This document shows positions 43,163 through 51,720 of a stretch of DNA of 64,000 nucleotides, in pieces. A model generated the notes under the pieces. That model was not told the origin of the DNA and did not search any database. It worked only from the letters and a program-made list of their open reading frames with translations. Origin of the DNA: Natrinema salinisoli (GTDB lineage: Archaea; Halobacteriota; Halobacteria; Halobacteriales; Natrialbaceae); assembly GCF_020405205.1 (NCBI RefSeq), contig NZ_CP084469.1, forward strand, positions 1,736,001 through 1,800,000. Reading direction: 5' to 3'. Made by a program: the position numbers and the translations under genes. Position 1 is the first letter of the stretch; each line of letters begins with the position of its first letter.

Positions 43163-43336
43163 ATGTGTGAACATTCACCAGAGTGTTCGAACGGGGTCTC
43201 GTGCCAGCTCGTCCTCGAGAACGGGCAGACTGGTCTCGAGACTGCCGAATACTACTGCAAAGCACACCTCGTGCTACGGATCTGGGAGGTCGAAAACGAC
43301 AGCTCCATGCGAGCCGTCAGCGCCGAGCAACTGTAG
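43163..43336 (+). CDS. 57-aa Cys-rich protein, probable zinc-binding microprotein
   Basis: Short gene starting MCEHSPECSNGVSCQL and ending SAEQL. Cysteines at positions 2, 8, 14 and 32 plus His4 and His35 could form one or two metal sites. Third-codon-position G/C bias and Glu content match neighbours, so it is probably real although below most gene-calling cut-offs. No homology recognised. Isolated, followed by about 200 bp with no further gene before the GGGP synthase gene. Confidence 0.6.
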   Translation: MCEHSPECSNGVSCQLVLENGQTGLETAEYYCKAHLVLRIWEVENDSSMRAVSAEQL

Positions 43337-43539
43337 CTCGGCCGAGCTCGTCGAACACTCCCCTGGAGGCCGCCGGTGTACCGTCGCAGGTGCGCCGGTG
43401 GTCGCGACCGAGTACGTCCGCGACCATCGTCGACACTCGAGCGAATCGGCAGATAACGACTGATACCCGTCGGAACCTGTAATTCTCGAGGCGGGGCCGT
43501 TCCGTAGCGCTTTTGCTGGTTGTCGGGAAACGACGCGGT

Positions 43540-44241
43540 ATGACTACCCCCTGGGACGACTGGAACCACATTCTCAAGATCGACCCGGACAAGGAGTTAC
43601 CCGAGGGCGTTACCTACGGTGACCTCTGCGCCACGGGTACCGACGCGATCGAGGTCGGCGGGACGATGGGCATCACCGAGGAGAACATGAGCGCCGTCAT
43701 CGACGCCTGCGCCGAACACGACGTCGCCCTCTATCAGGAACCGTCGAATCCCGACGTCGTCCTCGAGGACGACGCGCTGGACGGCTACCTCATCCCGACC
43801 GTCTTCAACGCCGGCTCGCCGTTCTGGATCACCGAAGCGCACAAGGAGTGGGTCCGACTCGAGGGCGATCTCGACTGGGAGCGAACGACGACCGAGGCGT
43901 ACATCGTGATGAACCCCGAGGCCGACGTCGCGACGCTGACGGAGGCGAACTGCGACCTCGACGCCGACGACGTCGGTGCCTACGCGACGGTCGCCGAACA
44001 CATGTTCGGGCAGGAGATCGTGTACGTCGAGTACTCCGGCATGCTCGGCGACGAAGGGGTCGTCGAAGCCGCCGCCGAGGCCACCGACGAGTCGACGCTG
44101 TTCTACGGCGGCGGGATCCACGACTACGACTCGGCGTACGCGATGGCCCAGTACGCCGACGTCATCGTCGTCGGGGACCTCGCGCACGACGAGGGTATCG
44201 ATGCGGTTCGGGAAACAGTCGAGGCGGCCAACGACGTCTGA
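43540..44241 (+). CDS. Geranylgeranylglyceryl phosphate synthase
   Basis: A 233-aa (beta/alpha)8-barrel prenyltransferase joining geranylgeranyl-PP to sn-glycerol-1-phosphate, the first committed step of archaeal membrane lipid synthesis. Conserved family segments: [101 protein letters not shown]. Full-length. Convergent with the Sir2 gene across a hairpin-rich 140-bp gap. Confidence 0.95.
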   Translation: MTTPWDDWNHILKIDPDKELPEGVTYGDLCATGTDAIEVGGTMGITEENMSAVIDACAEHDVALYQEPSNPDVVLEDDALDGYLIPTVFNAGSPFWITEAHKEWVRLEGDLDWERTTTEAYIVMNPEADVATLTEANCDLDADDVGAYATVAEHMFGQEIVYVEYSGMLGDEGVVEAAAEATDESTLFYGGGIHDYDSAYAMAQYADVIVVGDLAHDEGIDAVRETVEAANDV

Positions 44242-44291
44242 CGCGCGGACCGTTTCAGTGGCCGTCCGACTGGATACCATACCACTCGCCT

Positions 44292-44338
44292 CAACGGATC
44301 TCAACTGGTTTGTCGATCCGTTGTGTACGGGAGTACAC
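44292..44338. terminator. Two hairpins between convergent GGGP synthase and Sir2 genes
   Basis: CAACGGATC/GATCCGTTG (44292-44300 with 44315-44323; 9-bp stem) and GTGTAC/GTACAC (44323-44328 with 44333-44338). Position between convergent genes suggests bidirectional 3'-end formation. Confidence 0.4.
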
Positions 44339-44385
44339 GAATCTCGTCGTCACCGTCGGTACCTAACCGGCTGTCCGACTCCCTG

Positions 44386-45171
44386 TTACTCGAGAACGAG
44401 GTCCCGTAACCGAGGAAGGGCGTCCGTCACGTCTTCCCGATAGACGATGTCCGCGATACCGTCACACGGGGTCGACTCGAGATTGACGATCCCGACCGTC
44501 GCGCCGGTCGACGCGGCGAGTCGGGGCAGCGAGGCGGCGGGCTCCACGACGAGCGACGACCCGATCGCGAGGAAGACGTCGCTGTCGCGGGCGAGCGACC
44601 GCGCACGCTGGATGACGGCCCCCGGCAGCTGTTCGCCGAAGAGGACGACGTCCGGTTTGAAGACGCCCCCGCAGTCACAGGTCGGTGGCAGCTCGCCGTC
44701 GGCCGCGCGCTCGAAGATCGGATCGCCGTCCCTGCGCTTTCCGCACTCGGTACAGCGAACCCGCTGGGAGTTGCCGTGGAGTTCGAGGATGGTCGCCTCT
44801 TCGTCAGTTTCCGCGCCGCCCGTTTCGTTACTGGCCGCCGCCGCCTCGCCGTGTAACCCGTCCGTGTTCTGGGTCAAGATCGCCTCGAGATCGCCGTCTC
44901 GCCCCATCGCGGCCAGCGCTTCGTGGGCCGCGTTCGGCTCGAAGTCGCCGTCGAACATCTCCCGCTGGAGCTCGACGCGGTCGGTCCAGAACCCTTCGGG
45001 ATCGCGCTGGAACCGGCCGTAGGCGAACTGTCCCTCGTCGAATTTGTCCCAGACGCCGTCGTCGCCGCGGAACGTCGGCACGCCCGATGGTGCCGAGATA
45101 CCGGCCCCGGTGAAGGCCACGACCGTGTCCGCGCTTCGGACGTCGTCGGCGAGTCGCTCGAGATCGCTCAT
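44386..45171 (-). CDS. Sir2-family NAD-dependent protein deacylase
   Basis: A 261-aa sirtuin. Motifs: FTGAGISAPSGVPTFRG, LTQNTDGLHG with the catalytic His, zinc-binding CTECGK ... CDCGGVFKPDVVLFGE (two Cys-x2-Cys-like pairs), and AIGSSLVVEPAAS. It removes acyl groups from Lys, probably from Alba or metabolic enzymes such as acetyl-CoA synthetase. The ATG at 45171 (MSDLERLADD) is chosen because it gives the usual N-terminus; an upstream in-frame ATG would add 26 non-conserved residues. Confidence 0.92.
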   Translation of the reverse strand: MSDLERLADDVRSADTVVAFTGAGISAPSGVPTFRGDDGVWDKFDEGQFAYGRFQRDPEGFWTDRVELQREMFDGDFEPNAAHEALAAMGRDGDLEAILTQNTDGLHGEAAAASNETGGAETDEEATILELHGNSQRVRCTECGKRRDGDPIFERAADGELPPTCDCGGVFKPDVVLFGEQLPGAVIQRARSLARDSDVFLAIGSSLVVEPAASLPRLAASTGATVGIVNLESTPCDGIADIVYREDVTDALPRLRDLVLE

Positions 45172-45230
45172 ACAGCCCAGCAGTGTGTCGGGCGACAAAA
45201 ATACGAAGGACGAGGACGTTTCTTCCACCG

Positions 45231-45377
45231 ATGACCGATCGGGATCCACTGGTCGAGCTCGTCGGACTACTCGACGACGAGCGTGTCGTGAAATGCCGAG
45301 AGCGAGCGCAGCAGTTCCGTCGCTCCGTCGACGGGGAATTCGAACGGACTGCGGGAGCGCTCGAGGAGATCGAGTGA
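45231..45377 (+). CDS. 48-aa hypothetical protein
   Basis: Small helical protein starting MTDRDPLVELVGLLDDE and ending GALEEIE. Its acidic composition and codon use look authentic. It lies divergent to Sir2 and 69 bp before the AspRS gene on the same strand. No family or motif recognised. Confidence 0.5.
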   Translation: MTDRDPLVELVGLLDDERVVKCRERAQQFRRSVDGEFERTAGALEEIE

Positions 45378-45446
45378 ATCCGATCGGCGAGACGAGCGCG
45401 ACTCCGAACGACTGCGCTTAAGTTCCGCCTGCGTGAATCAGGTGGT

Positions 45447-46751
45447 ATGCAGGATAGAACCTACACTGCCGACGCCGAGCCGGGTGACCACGTGACGGTC
45501 GCCGGCTGGGTCCACGAGATCCGCGATCTCGGGGGCATCGCATTCCTGATTCTCCGGGACACTTCCGGGAAGATCCAGATCAAGTTCGAAAAGGACGAGA
45601 TGGACGACGAGCTCGTCGAAACGGGGCTCGACGCCTCCCGCGAGAGCGTCGTCAAGGTCTCCGGCGCGGTCGAGGAGGAGCCGCGCGCGCCGACGGGCGT
45701 CGAAGTCACGCCCGACGCCGTCGAGGTCATCGCGCCCGCCGATCCCGAACTGCCGCTCGATCCCTCGGAGAAGGTCGACGCCGACCTTTCAACGCGACTG
45801 GACAACCGCACACTCGACCTCCGAAAGGACGACGTTCAGACGATTTTCGAGATTCGCTCGGACGTGCTGCGGGCCGTCCGCGACCAGTTCCGCGAGTTCG
45901 ACTGTACGGAGATCAACACGCCGAAAATCGTCGCCACCGGGACGGAGGGCGGTACCGAACTCTTCCCGATCACCTACTTCGGCGAGGAGGCCTTCATGAA
46001 CCAGTCGCCGCAGTTGTTCAAGCAGCTGATCGCGGGCTCGAACGTCGAGCGCGTCTTCGAGATCGGTCCGATCTTCCGCGCCGAGGAACACAACACGCCC
46101 CGACACCTGAACGAGGCCACCTCGATCGACTTCGAGGGCGCATTCTGTGATCACACCGACGCCATGGACGTCGCCGAAGGCATCGTCAAAGCGTCCTACG
46201 AGGCAGTGCAGGAGAACTTCGGCGACGAACTCGAGGCGCTCGACCTCGCCGAGGACTTCGAGGTTCCAGAGGGTGATTTCCCCCGTATCAGCTACGAGGA
46301 GGCCATCGAACGCATCAACGCGACGGGCGAACTCGACGAGCAACTCGTCTGGGGCGACGATCTCTCGACGCCGGCCGAGGAAGCCCTCGGTCAGGACGTC
46401 GGGGGCCATTACTTCATCACCGATTGGCCAAGCGAGATCAAGCCGTTCTACATCAAGGATCACGACGACGATCCGGAGCTGTCGACCGGCTTCGACCTGA
46501 TGCACCCGCGCATGGAACTGGTCTCGGGCGGCCAGCGCGAACACCGCCACGAGAAGCTCATCGAGGGCTTCGAACAGCAGGGCCTCGACCCCGACCAGTT
46601 CGAGTACTACACGAAGATGTTCAAGTACGGCATGCCGCCCCACGCCGGCTTCGGCCTCGGCGGCGAGCGCCTGATCATGACGATCCTCGGACTCGACAAC
46701 ATCCGAGAAGCGGTGCTGTTCCCGCGAGACCGGCAGCGACTGAGTCCATAG
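45447..46751 (+). CDS. aspS: Aspartate-tRNA(Asp/Asn) ligase, archaeal type
   Basis: A 434-aa class-IIb synthetase. Anticodon-binding OB-fold residues 1-110 ([21 protein letters not shown]). Class-II motif 2 is in [20 protein letters not shown] and motif 3 in [16 protein letters not shown]. The flipping loop and length match the archaeal/eukaryotic type, which in haloarchaea is typically non-discriminating and feeds GatCAB for Asn-tRNA (knowledge; discrimination not decidable from sequence here). Confidence 0.95.
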   Translation: MQDRTYTADAEPGDHVTVAGWVHEIRDLGGIAFLILRDTSGKIQIKFEKDEMDDELVETGLDASRESVVKVSGAVEEEPRAPTGVEVTPDAVEVIAPADPELPLDPSEKVDADLSTRLDNRTLDLRKDDVQTIFEIRSDVLRAVRDQFREFDCTEINTPKIVATGTEGGTELFPITYFGEEAFMNQSPQLFKQLIAGSNVERVFEIGPIFRAEEHNTPRHLNEATSIDFEGAFCDHTDAMDVAEGIVKASYEAVQENFGDELEALDLAEDFEVPEGDFPRISYEEAIERINATGELDEQLVWGDDLSTPAEEALGQDVGGHYFITDWPSEIKPFYIKDHDDDPELSTGFDLMHPRMELVSGGQREHRHEKLIEGFEQQGLDPDQFEYYTKMFKYGMPPHAGFGLGGERLIMTILGLDNIREAVLFPRDRQRLSP

Positions 46752-46938
46752 GACTCTTCGCGACCCGGAAACGGGATTCATGTTGACTTTTTCGCATCGA
46801 ACGAACAGCATCGGTGCTAGCTGAACAGAATTCGGCCCGTCCTCGAGCCGGTGGAACGCAGTCAGAACGTCCTGCGGGTCAGAAATCACGGCGAATCGGT
46901 TCGAAGAGGAATCCGCGTCGTGGCGGCCGTCCGACCGA

Positions 46939-49203
46939 TCAGTCGTCTGCAGACTGCGCCGTCCTCGATGATCCACTGGTTTCGAACTCGTCGAGGTGCC
47001 GCTGCAGGTTGTTGGCTCGTTCGGCCAGTTGCGTCGCGCTCTCGGTCACTTCCGCGAGTGCGGACGTCTGTTCTTCGGCGGCCGCGGCGGCGGTACTCGC
47101 CTCCTTCGCGACGTGCTCGCTGAGGGACTCGGCCTCGTCGACCATCGTGACGATTTCCTGCGTCGATGCGGCCTGTTGCTGGCTGGCGTTCTTGATCTCC
47201 TTCGTCCCGTCGTACGTCTGTTTGGCGTAGCCGGCGATCTCGTCGAGCGCATCGACCGCTTGTTCGACCGTCTTGGCGCTCGAGGCGATCCCCTGACGGG
47301 TCTTCCGAACTTCGGTCGCGGTCGTGTCCGTCTGTGACGTGATGTCGTCGACGAGCTGGTCGATCTCGTCGGCCGACGCCTTCGTCTCGGCTGCAAGCTC
47401 CTTGACCTCGGTCGCGACGGCCGTGAACCCCTCCATGTCCGATCCGTTACGGGAGGCCTCGATGTTGGCGTTCATCGCCAGCATGTTCGTTTGCTCGGCG
47501 ACCTTCTGGATGAACTCCGTGATCTCGTCGACGCGGTCGACCTGTGCCTGGAGCTGTTCGATCTCGTCGACGGCGGCTTCCGCGTCCTCGTCGATCTCGT
47601 CCATCGCCTCGATCGCTGCGGTCGCTGCGGTCGTCCCCTCCTGTCCGGCTTCCGCCGTCCGCTCGGCGATCGTCGTCACCTCGGTGGACAGCGACGAGAT
47701 CTCCTCGGTCGACGCCGAAATCTCCTCCATTCCGTCGGCGACGGCGCGGAACGTCTCGTGTTGGCGCTCGGTGCTGTCGGAGATACGCTGGACGGCCTGA
47801 CTGACTTCGCCACCTGCCTGCTGGACCTCTTCGGCGCTGGCCGTGACTTGCTGGCCGTGTCCCGCGACCTCGTCTGCGAACCGTTTGACGCCGTCGGTCG
47901 TTCGCTCGAGTTCGGCCATCATCTCGTTGTACTCGGTTGCGATATCGCTCATCGCCTCGTTCTGGCTGTCCGCGTCCATCCGGCGCGTCAGATCGCCGTC
48001 AGCGGCCTGCTCCATCACGTCGCGGAACTCGGTCGCTTTCGTCTCGAGGTGGTCCGCGAGCGCCGCCAGTTCCCGACCCTTCTGCTCGGCTCGATTCCGT
48101 GCCTCCTCGGACTTCCGGAGGTTCTCCCGGACCGAATCGCGCATCTCCGCGAAGGCGTCGTAGAGTCGCCCGATCTCGTCGCGTCGATCACTCTCGAGTT
48201 CGGTGTCGAGGTTCCCCCGCTCGAGTTCACCCGCCTTCTCCGCGAGCGTGCCGAGCGAGTTACTCGTCGATCGACCGACGACGATGCCAATGACGCCGAG
48301 CCCGACCAGCGAGACGAGTACGAGCGCGATCACCGACTGCGTGATCTCCTGTTGCAGCGCGAACGCCTCGGTGGTCGGAATGTGCGTCATGATGACCCAG
48401 TCGGTCCCCTCGACCGGGGCGAAGCCCATCGACATCGTTTGGCCGCCCATCTCCATTTCGACGTAGTCGACCTCGCCGTCGAGGCCTCGCTTGACAGCCA
48501 TCGATTCGGGTTCGCCGGACGAGTCGACGTTTGGCTCCCCGACACGGTCGTTGTGGTGGCTCAACGCGACGATCCCGTTCGAGTCGACCACGTGGGTGAA
48601 CGACCCGCTCACGTTCGCCGGCTGCTCGAGGGAGTTCGAAACCGTCACCAGGTCGAACTCGAGGACGACGAGGCGATCGCTGTCGCCGGCAGCTTTGGTG
48701 ACGAATCCGGCAACGGGTCCCTCGGCGGTTTCCGACTCGTATGGACCGAAGAGCGTCGGTTCCCTGCCGCCGATGTCGCTGCTCGCCCACGGTGTATCTG
48801 CGAGACTGCTGCCCTCGGCGTCTCCCTGCGTGCTCGCGAGCACTTCGTAGTCGGCCGCGTCGACGTAGTGAACGCCCGTAACGGCGGGATCCATTCGCTC
48901 GTATTCCGCGTCGAACGTCGATCGGATGCGATCCGTCTCGCCGCTCCGCACTGCATCCGAGGACGCCAGGAATCTCGTTTGTCCCCGCCGGTGGTCGACC
49001 CATTCCGCGACGGACTCCGACTGCAGTTCGGTGGACTGAACCATCGTCGACTCTGTCTCGTCCGCGAGACTCGTCCCCGTCTGTACGTAAATCAGGGCCC
49101 CGATAGCAGCAACTGCGGCGACGACGACGAACAGTGCGAGAAGAAGCTTCAGTGCATAGCTACTCCGAATTCGTTCCCCCAATGTAGTGACCGGATTCCC
49201 CAT
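46939..49203 (-). CDS. Halobacterial transducer (methyl-accepting chemotaxis protein)
   Basis: A 754-aa sensor. TM1 is residues about 18-40 (LKLLLALFVVVAAVAAIGAL), the extracellular Cache-type domain spans about 45-285, and TM2 is about 292-312 (IALVLVSLVGLGVIGIVVG). Two HAMP regions follow, with a linker (EQAADGDLTRRM), then the MCP signalling coil. The coil's tip is VAEQTNMLAMNANIEASRNG, which normally binds CheA/CheW. Glu/Gln pairs for methylation are present (EQTSALAEV). The ligand is unknown. A TATA box about 27 nt upstream gives a leaderless promoter. Confidence 0.93.
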   Translation of the reverse strand: MGNPVTTLGERIRSSYALKLLLALFVVVAAVAAIGALIYVQTGTSLADETESTMVQSTELQSESVAEWVDHRRGQTRFLASSDAVRSGETDRIRSTFDAEYERMDPAVTGVHYVDAADYEVLASTQGDAEGSSLADTPWASSDIGGREPTLFGPYESETAEGPVAGFVTKAAGDSDRLVVLEFDLVTVSNSLEQPANVSGSFTHVVDSNGIVALSHHNDRVGEPNVDSSGEPESMAVKRGLDGEVDYVEMEMGGQTMSMGFAPVEGTDWVIMTHIPTTEAFALQQEITQSVIALVLVSLVGLGVIGIVVGRSTSNSLGTLAEKAGELERGNLDTELESDRRDEIGRLYDAFAEMRDSVRENLRKSEEARNRAEQKGRELAALADHLETKATEFRDVMEQAADGDLTRRMDADSQNEAMSDIATEYNEMMAELERTTDGVKRFADEVAGHGQQVTASAEEVQQAGGEVSQAVQRISDSTERQHETFRAVADGMEEISASTEEISSLSTEVTTIAERTAEAGQEGTTAATAAIEAMDEIDEDAEAAVDEIEQLQAQVDRVDEITEFIQKVAEQTNMLAMNANIEASRNGSDMEGFTAVATEVKELAAETKASADEIDQLVDDITSQTDTTATEVRKTRQGIASSAKTVEQAVDALDEIAGYAKQTYDGTKEIKNASQQQAASTQEIVTMVDEAESLSEHVAKEASTAAAAAEEQTSALAEVTESATQLAERANNLQRHLDEFETSGSSRTAQSADD

Positions 49204-49220
49204 AGTATATCCACTCGAAC

Positions 49221-49240
49221 CATTATATGTATAAAAATCA
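49221..49240 (-). promoter_or_regulatory. TATA box of the transducer gene
   Basis: AT-rich block (TTTTTATACATATAAT on the minus strand) centred about 27 nt before the ATG at 49203; leaderless promoter spacing. Confidence 0.6.
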
Positions 49241-49434
49241 TTGGGTCCTGATGATTGATGTGTAGAACGTAACTGAAACGTTGTACGGGTATCAGTTATT
49301 CATCTTGGCGTGAAAATTGTATCTCTTGATTCCGGATCCGATATTTCGATTCGCCGTCGATACTCAGAAAGATACCCGTAGTGGTGGTATGTCACGGAAA
49401 TCGGGCGAACATCCACGGCTGACGTCGCGGGCGA

Positions 49435-50265
49435 TCAGTCGCAGCTACCGGTGTTGATCGCCGCGGCGAGGTCCGCGCCGACCGCTCCGTCACCGAGGTA
49501 CTCGAGGTGGCCGCCGACACTGCCGGTCACGTCGACGTCAGTGTAGTTCGCGGCCGGGTTACAACCCGCGCCCTCGGTCCCGAGGGCGGTATCGCCGAAG
49601 CCACCGTAGGCCGAGCCGACCGTCGAGTCGTTCTGTGAGTGGTAGTTGCGGACCTCACAGGCGTTGCTGAGGCCGGGGTTCCACGGATCGCCACAGACTT
49701 CCGACCCGTCGGCGGCCGCGCCCAGGGGCGCGACGGTCTCGATCTCGTACCCAGAGCTCAGTTTCGTCGCCGTCCACAGGACGCATCGACCGCCGAGCGA
49801 GTGGCCGACGAGACGAACGTTACCGCCCCCGCTGTCGGAGAAGTCCTCGACGAGGCCGGCAACGACCTCCCCGACGTCTTCGGTGTCGCTCTCGGCACCG
49901 AGGTAGTTGAAGTTCGTCGCCGGCCACTCGATCGCGGCGGTCGCATCCGGCGAGTAGCCGCCCGCCTCGAGCGAGTCGAGCACGTCGGTGGCCTGGCTCG
50001 AGACGGTGCTATCGCCGAACCAGCCGTGGATGAAGACGAGCAGTTCGTCCGTGACCGGAAGGCTGCCGTCGGCGCTCCAGCCGAACCAGCCGTCGTCGAC
50101 CGAGATCACGTCGGGTCCGCCCCACTGTGCTGACGCCGAGGTGGACGCTGCCGCCAGTCCCGTCCCGCCGACGATCGCCGTCCCCGTCGCTTTCAGGAGC
50201 GTTCGTCGGTTCGTCGTCGATTCGTCCGTTGCCAGCCCGTCGCCGGGCATGTCGTTAGTTGTCAT
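49435..50265 (-). CDS. Secreted Tat-dependent alpha/beta hydrolase (lipase/esterase-like)
   Basis: A 276-aa secreted enzyme. The Tat motif is NRRTLLKATGTA, with a hydrophobic stretch and signal cleavage near AAASTSASA. The hydrolase core has LLVFIHGWFGDS, the nucleophile elbow LVGHSLGGRCVLW (GHSLG), an Asp near EIETVAPLGAAAD, and His in GHLEYLGDG. Four Cys in the C-terminal half (SEVCGDP, NACEV, GCNPAA, GSCD) probably form disulfides, rare in haloarchaeal proteins. The ATG at 50265 is selected; upstream Cys-rich codons are not part of a signal. Its substrate is unknown. Confidence 0.85.
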   Translation of the reverse strand: MTTNDMPGDGLATDESTTNRRTLLKATGTAIVGGTGLAAASTSASAQWGGPDVISVDDGWFGWSADGSLPVTDELLVFIHGWFGDSTVSSQATDVLDSLEAGGYSPDATAAIEWPATNFNYLGAESDTEDVGEVVAGLVEDFSDSGGGNVRLVGHSLGGRCVLWTATKLSSGYEIETVAPLGAAADGSEVCGDPWNPGLSNACEVRNYHSQNDSTVGSAYGGFGDTALGTEGAGCNPAANYTDVDVTGSVGGHLEYLGDGAVGADLAAAINTGSCD

Positions 50266-50309
50266 ACTGCAAACTATGCATGCACGTACCAATCATTGAC
50301 GTTTCTTTC

Positions 50310-50330
50310 TCCATACGAAGTATATATAAA
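50310..50330 (-). promoter_or_regulatory. AT-rich promoter block of the secreted hydrolase gene
   Basis: AGTATATATAAAATTG (50314-50329 region) sits about 55 nt upstream of the start codon of the leftward secreted hydrolase gene; strong TATA-like run. The rest of 50266-50565 contains no gene I can support except the pantoate kinase promoter. Confidence 0.5.
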
Positions 50331-50530
50331 ATTGAACGAAGCGAGCAGCACGATTCTCAACGCGAACGGGAGACCGCCTCCGTATCCTCGGCAGATATTC
50401 AACCGCGAACCAGATCGACCCCCTTTCGTGATTGCTACCGCCATCGCCTTCGCCACCTGTCCCGAGAAACGCATCACCGGCCCGAACCGGAACCGCGCTC
50501 GAGCCGCCGACGGATCGGAACGGAACCTTC

Positions 50531-50540
50531 AAGATTATAT
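50531..50540 (+). promoter_or_regulatory. TATA box of the pantoate kinase gene
   Basis: AAGATTATAT, about 27 nt before the ATG at 50566. The spacing fixes this ATG as the leaderless start, rather than upstream in-frame codons. Confidence 0.6.
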
Positions 50541-50565
50541 CGCTCGGGCCAAAATCGGGGTGGTA

Positions 50566-51393
50566 ATGCGCGAGGAGGCGACGGCGTTCGTTCCCGGACA
50601 TGTTACGGGTTTTTTCAGCACTCACCCGGACGAGGATCCGACGAAAGCCGGCTCACGGGGCGCGGGACTGACGCTCACGGACGGTGTCGAAGTAACGATC
50701 GAACCGGCGACGGAGTCAACTATCGTACTCGACGGGGAGGAAATCGAGGTCGATCCGGTGACGACCGTGCTCGAGACGCTCGACGCGAGCGCCCGCGTCG
50801 AGGCCGATTCCGATCTCCCGATCGGCGCTGGCTTCGGTGTTTCGGGGGCACTAACACTGGGTACAGCGCTCGCGGTGAACCGCGTGTTCGAACGCAAGCT
50901 CTCGATGAACGAACTGGTCACCATCGCCCACGGTGCCGAGGTACAGGCCGGCACTGGGCTCGGTGACGTAGTGGCGCAGGCCCACGGGGGCGTTCCGATT
51001 CGCCTCGAGCCGGGCGGGCCACAGGACAACACGCTCGACGCAATTCCGGCGCGTGCGCGTGTCGAGTACATTTCTTTCGGCGAGCTCTCGACCGCCGACG
51101 TGCTTTCGGGCGACACCGACCAGCTGACGGCGGCCGGCAAGGAGGCACTCTCCAGGGTCGTCGAAGAGCCGACCCTTCTGTCGTTCATGTACGCCTCGCG
51201 GTTGTTCGCGCGCGACGCCGAGTTGCTCACTGAACGGGTCATCGAAACCATCGCTGACGTCTCGGCCGCGGAGGGACAGGCGTCGATGGCCATGCTGGGC
51301 GAAACCGTCTTTGCGCTCGGAACCGGCCTTTCCGACGCCGGCTACGAGCCGTCCGTCTGTACGACACATCCTGCGGGCGCGGTGCTCAAATAA
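50566..51393 (+). CDS. Pantoate kinase (GHMP superfamily)
   Basis: A 275-aa archaeal pantoate kinase (PoK), first step of the archaeal route to phosphopantothenate. GHMP ATP loop: PIGAGFGVSGALTLGTALAVN (split: PIGAGFGVSGALTL, GTALAVN). N-terminal FVPGHVTGFFSTHPDEDPTKAGSRGAGLTL (in parts) and AHGAEVQAGTGLGDVVAQ are also PoK hallmarks. It precedes, at 5 kb distance, the partner enzyme phosphopantothenate synthetase (56400), normally adjacent in haloarchaea. Confidence 0.93.
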   Translation: MREEATAFVPGHVTGFFSTHPDEDPTKAGSRGAGLTLTDGVEVTIEPATESTIVLDGEEIEVDPVTTVLETLDASARVEADSDLPIGAGFGVSGALTLGTALAVNRVFERKLSMNELVTIAHGAEVQAGTGLGDVVAQAHGGVPIRLEPGGPQDNTLDAIPARARVEYISFGELSTADVLSGDTDQLTAAGKEALSRVVEEPTLLSFMYASRLFARDAELLTERVIETIADVSAAEGQASMAMLGETVFALGTGLSDAGYEPSVCTTHPAGAVLK

Positions 51394-51720
51394 TCGTATT
51401 CGTTCGAGATATAGGCGATTAGAAGATATTTCAGTACTAAATCACCAGACGGTGGGGGGATAAACGGTGATTCGACGGCTGCTCCGCTGACGAAAACGCC
51501 ATCCGTCCGTCATCGCTGACGCTCACTCGTCAGTTTGACCTGTGGAGCCGTTCTATCGATCACCGTTCTCGGTCGAGGGAGTTACGGATCGGTTCTTGTC
51601 CCCTGAGAATCATTTTATAGGAAAAGAGTCTGAAAATATTGCCGATTATATGTGACAGTAAGACTATAGGAAGCCAGAACTTTATTATGATTCGTTCAAG
51701 TTATCCGTTCAAGTTTGGCA
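51394..51720. other. Intergenic region with an inverted-repeat element
   Basis: 327 bp: the first 70 bp are AT-rich; 51463-51567 is the inverted-repeat element described below; the last 100 bp hold the promoter for the DUF1508-repeat protein, with ACTTTATTATG near 51680 about 40 nt before the ATG at 51721. Confidence 0.5.
51463..51567. repeat. 105-bp element bounded by imperfect inverted repeats
   Basis: Left end AACGGTGATTCGACGGCTG and right end complementary to it (reverse complement begins AACGGTGATCGATAGAACGG). Terminal 9 bp match perfectly and further matches continue with gaps. The interior has no ORF. It sits exactly where accessory DNA begins after pantoate kinase. Looks like a MITE-like or dispersed palindromic unit. 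Confidence 0.5.

Noticed and set aside
46752-46938. Antisense-looking protein stretch between AspRS and the transducer gene
   Set aside because: A few plausible residues in one frame but no start codon context or motif; treated as intergenic.
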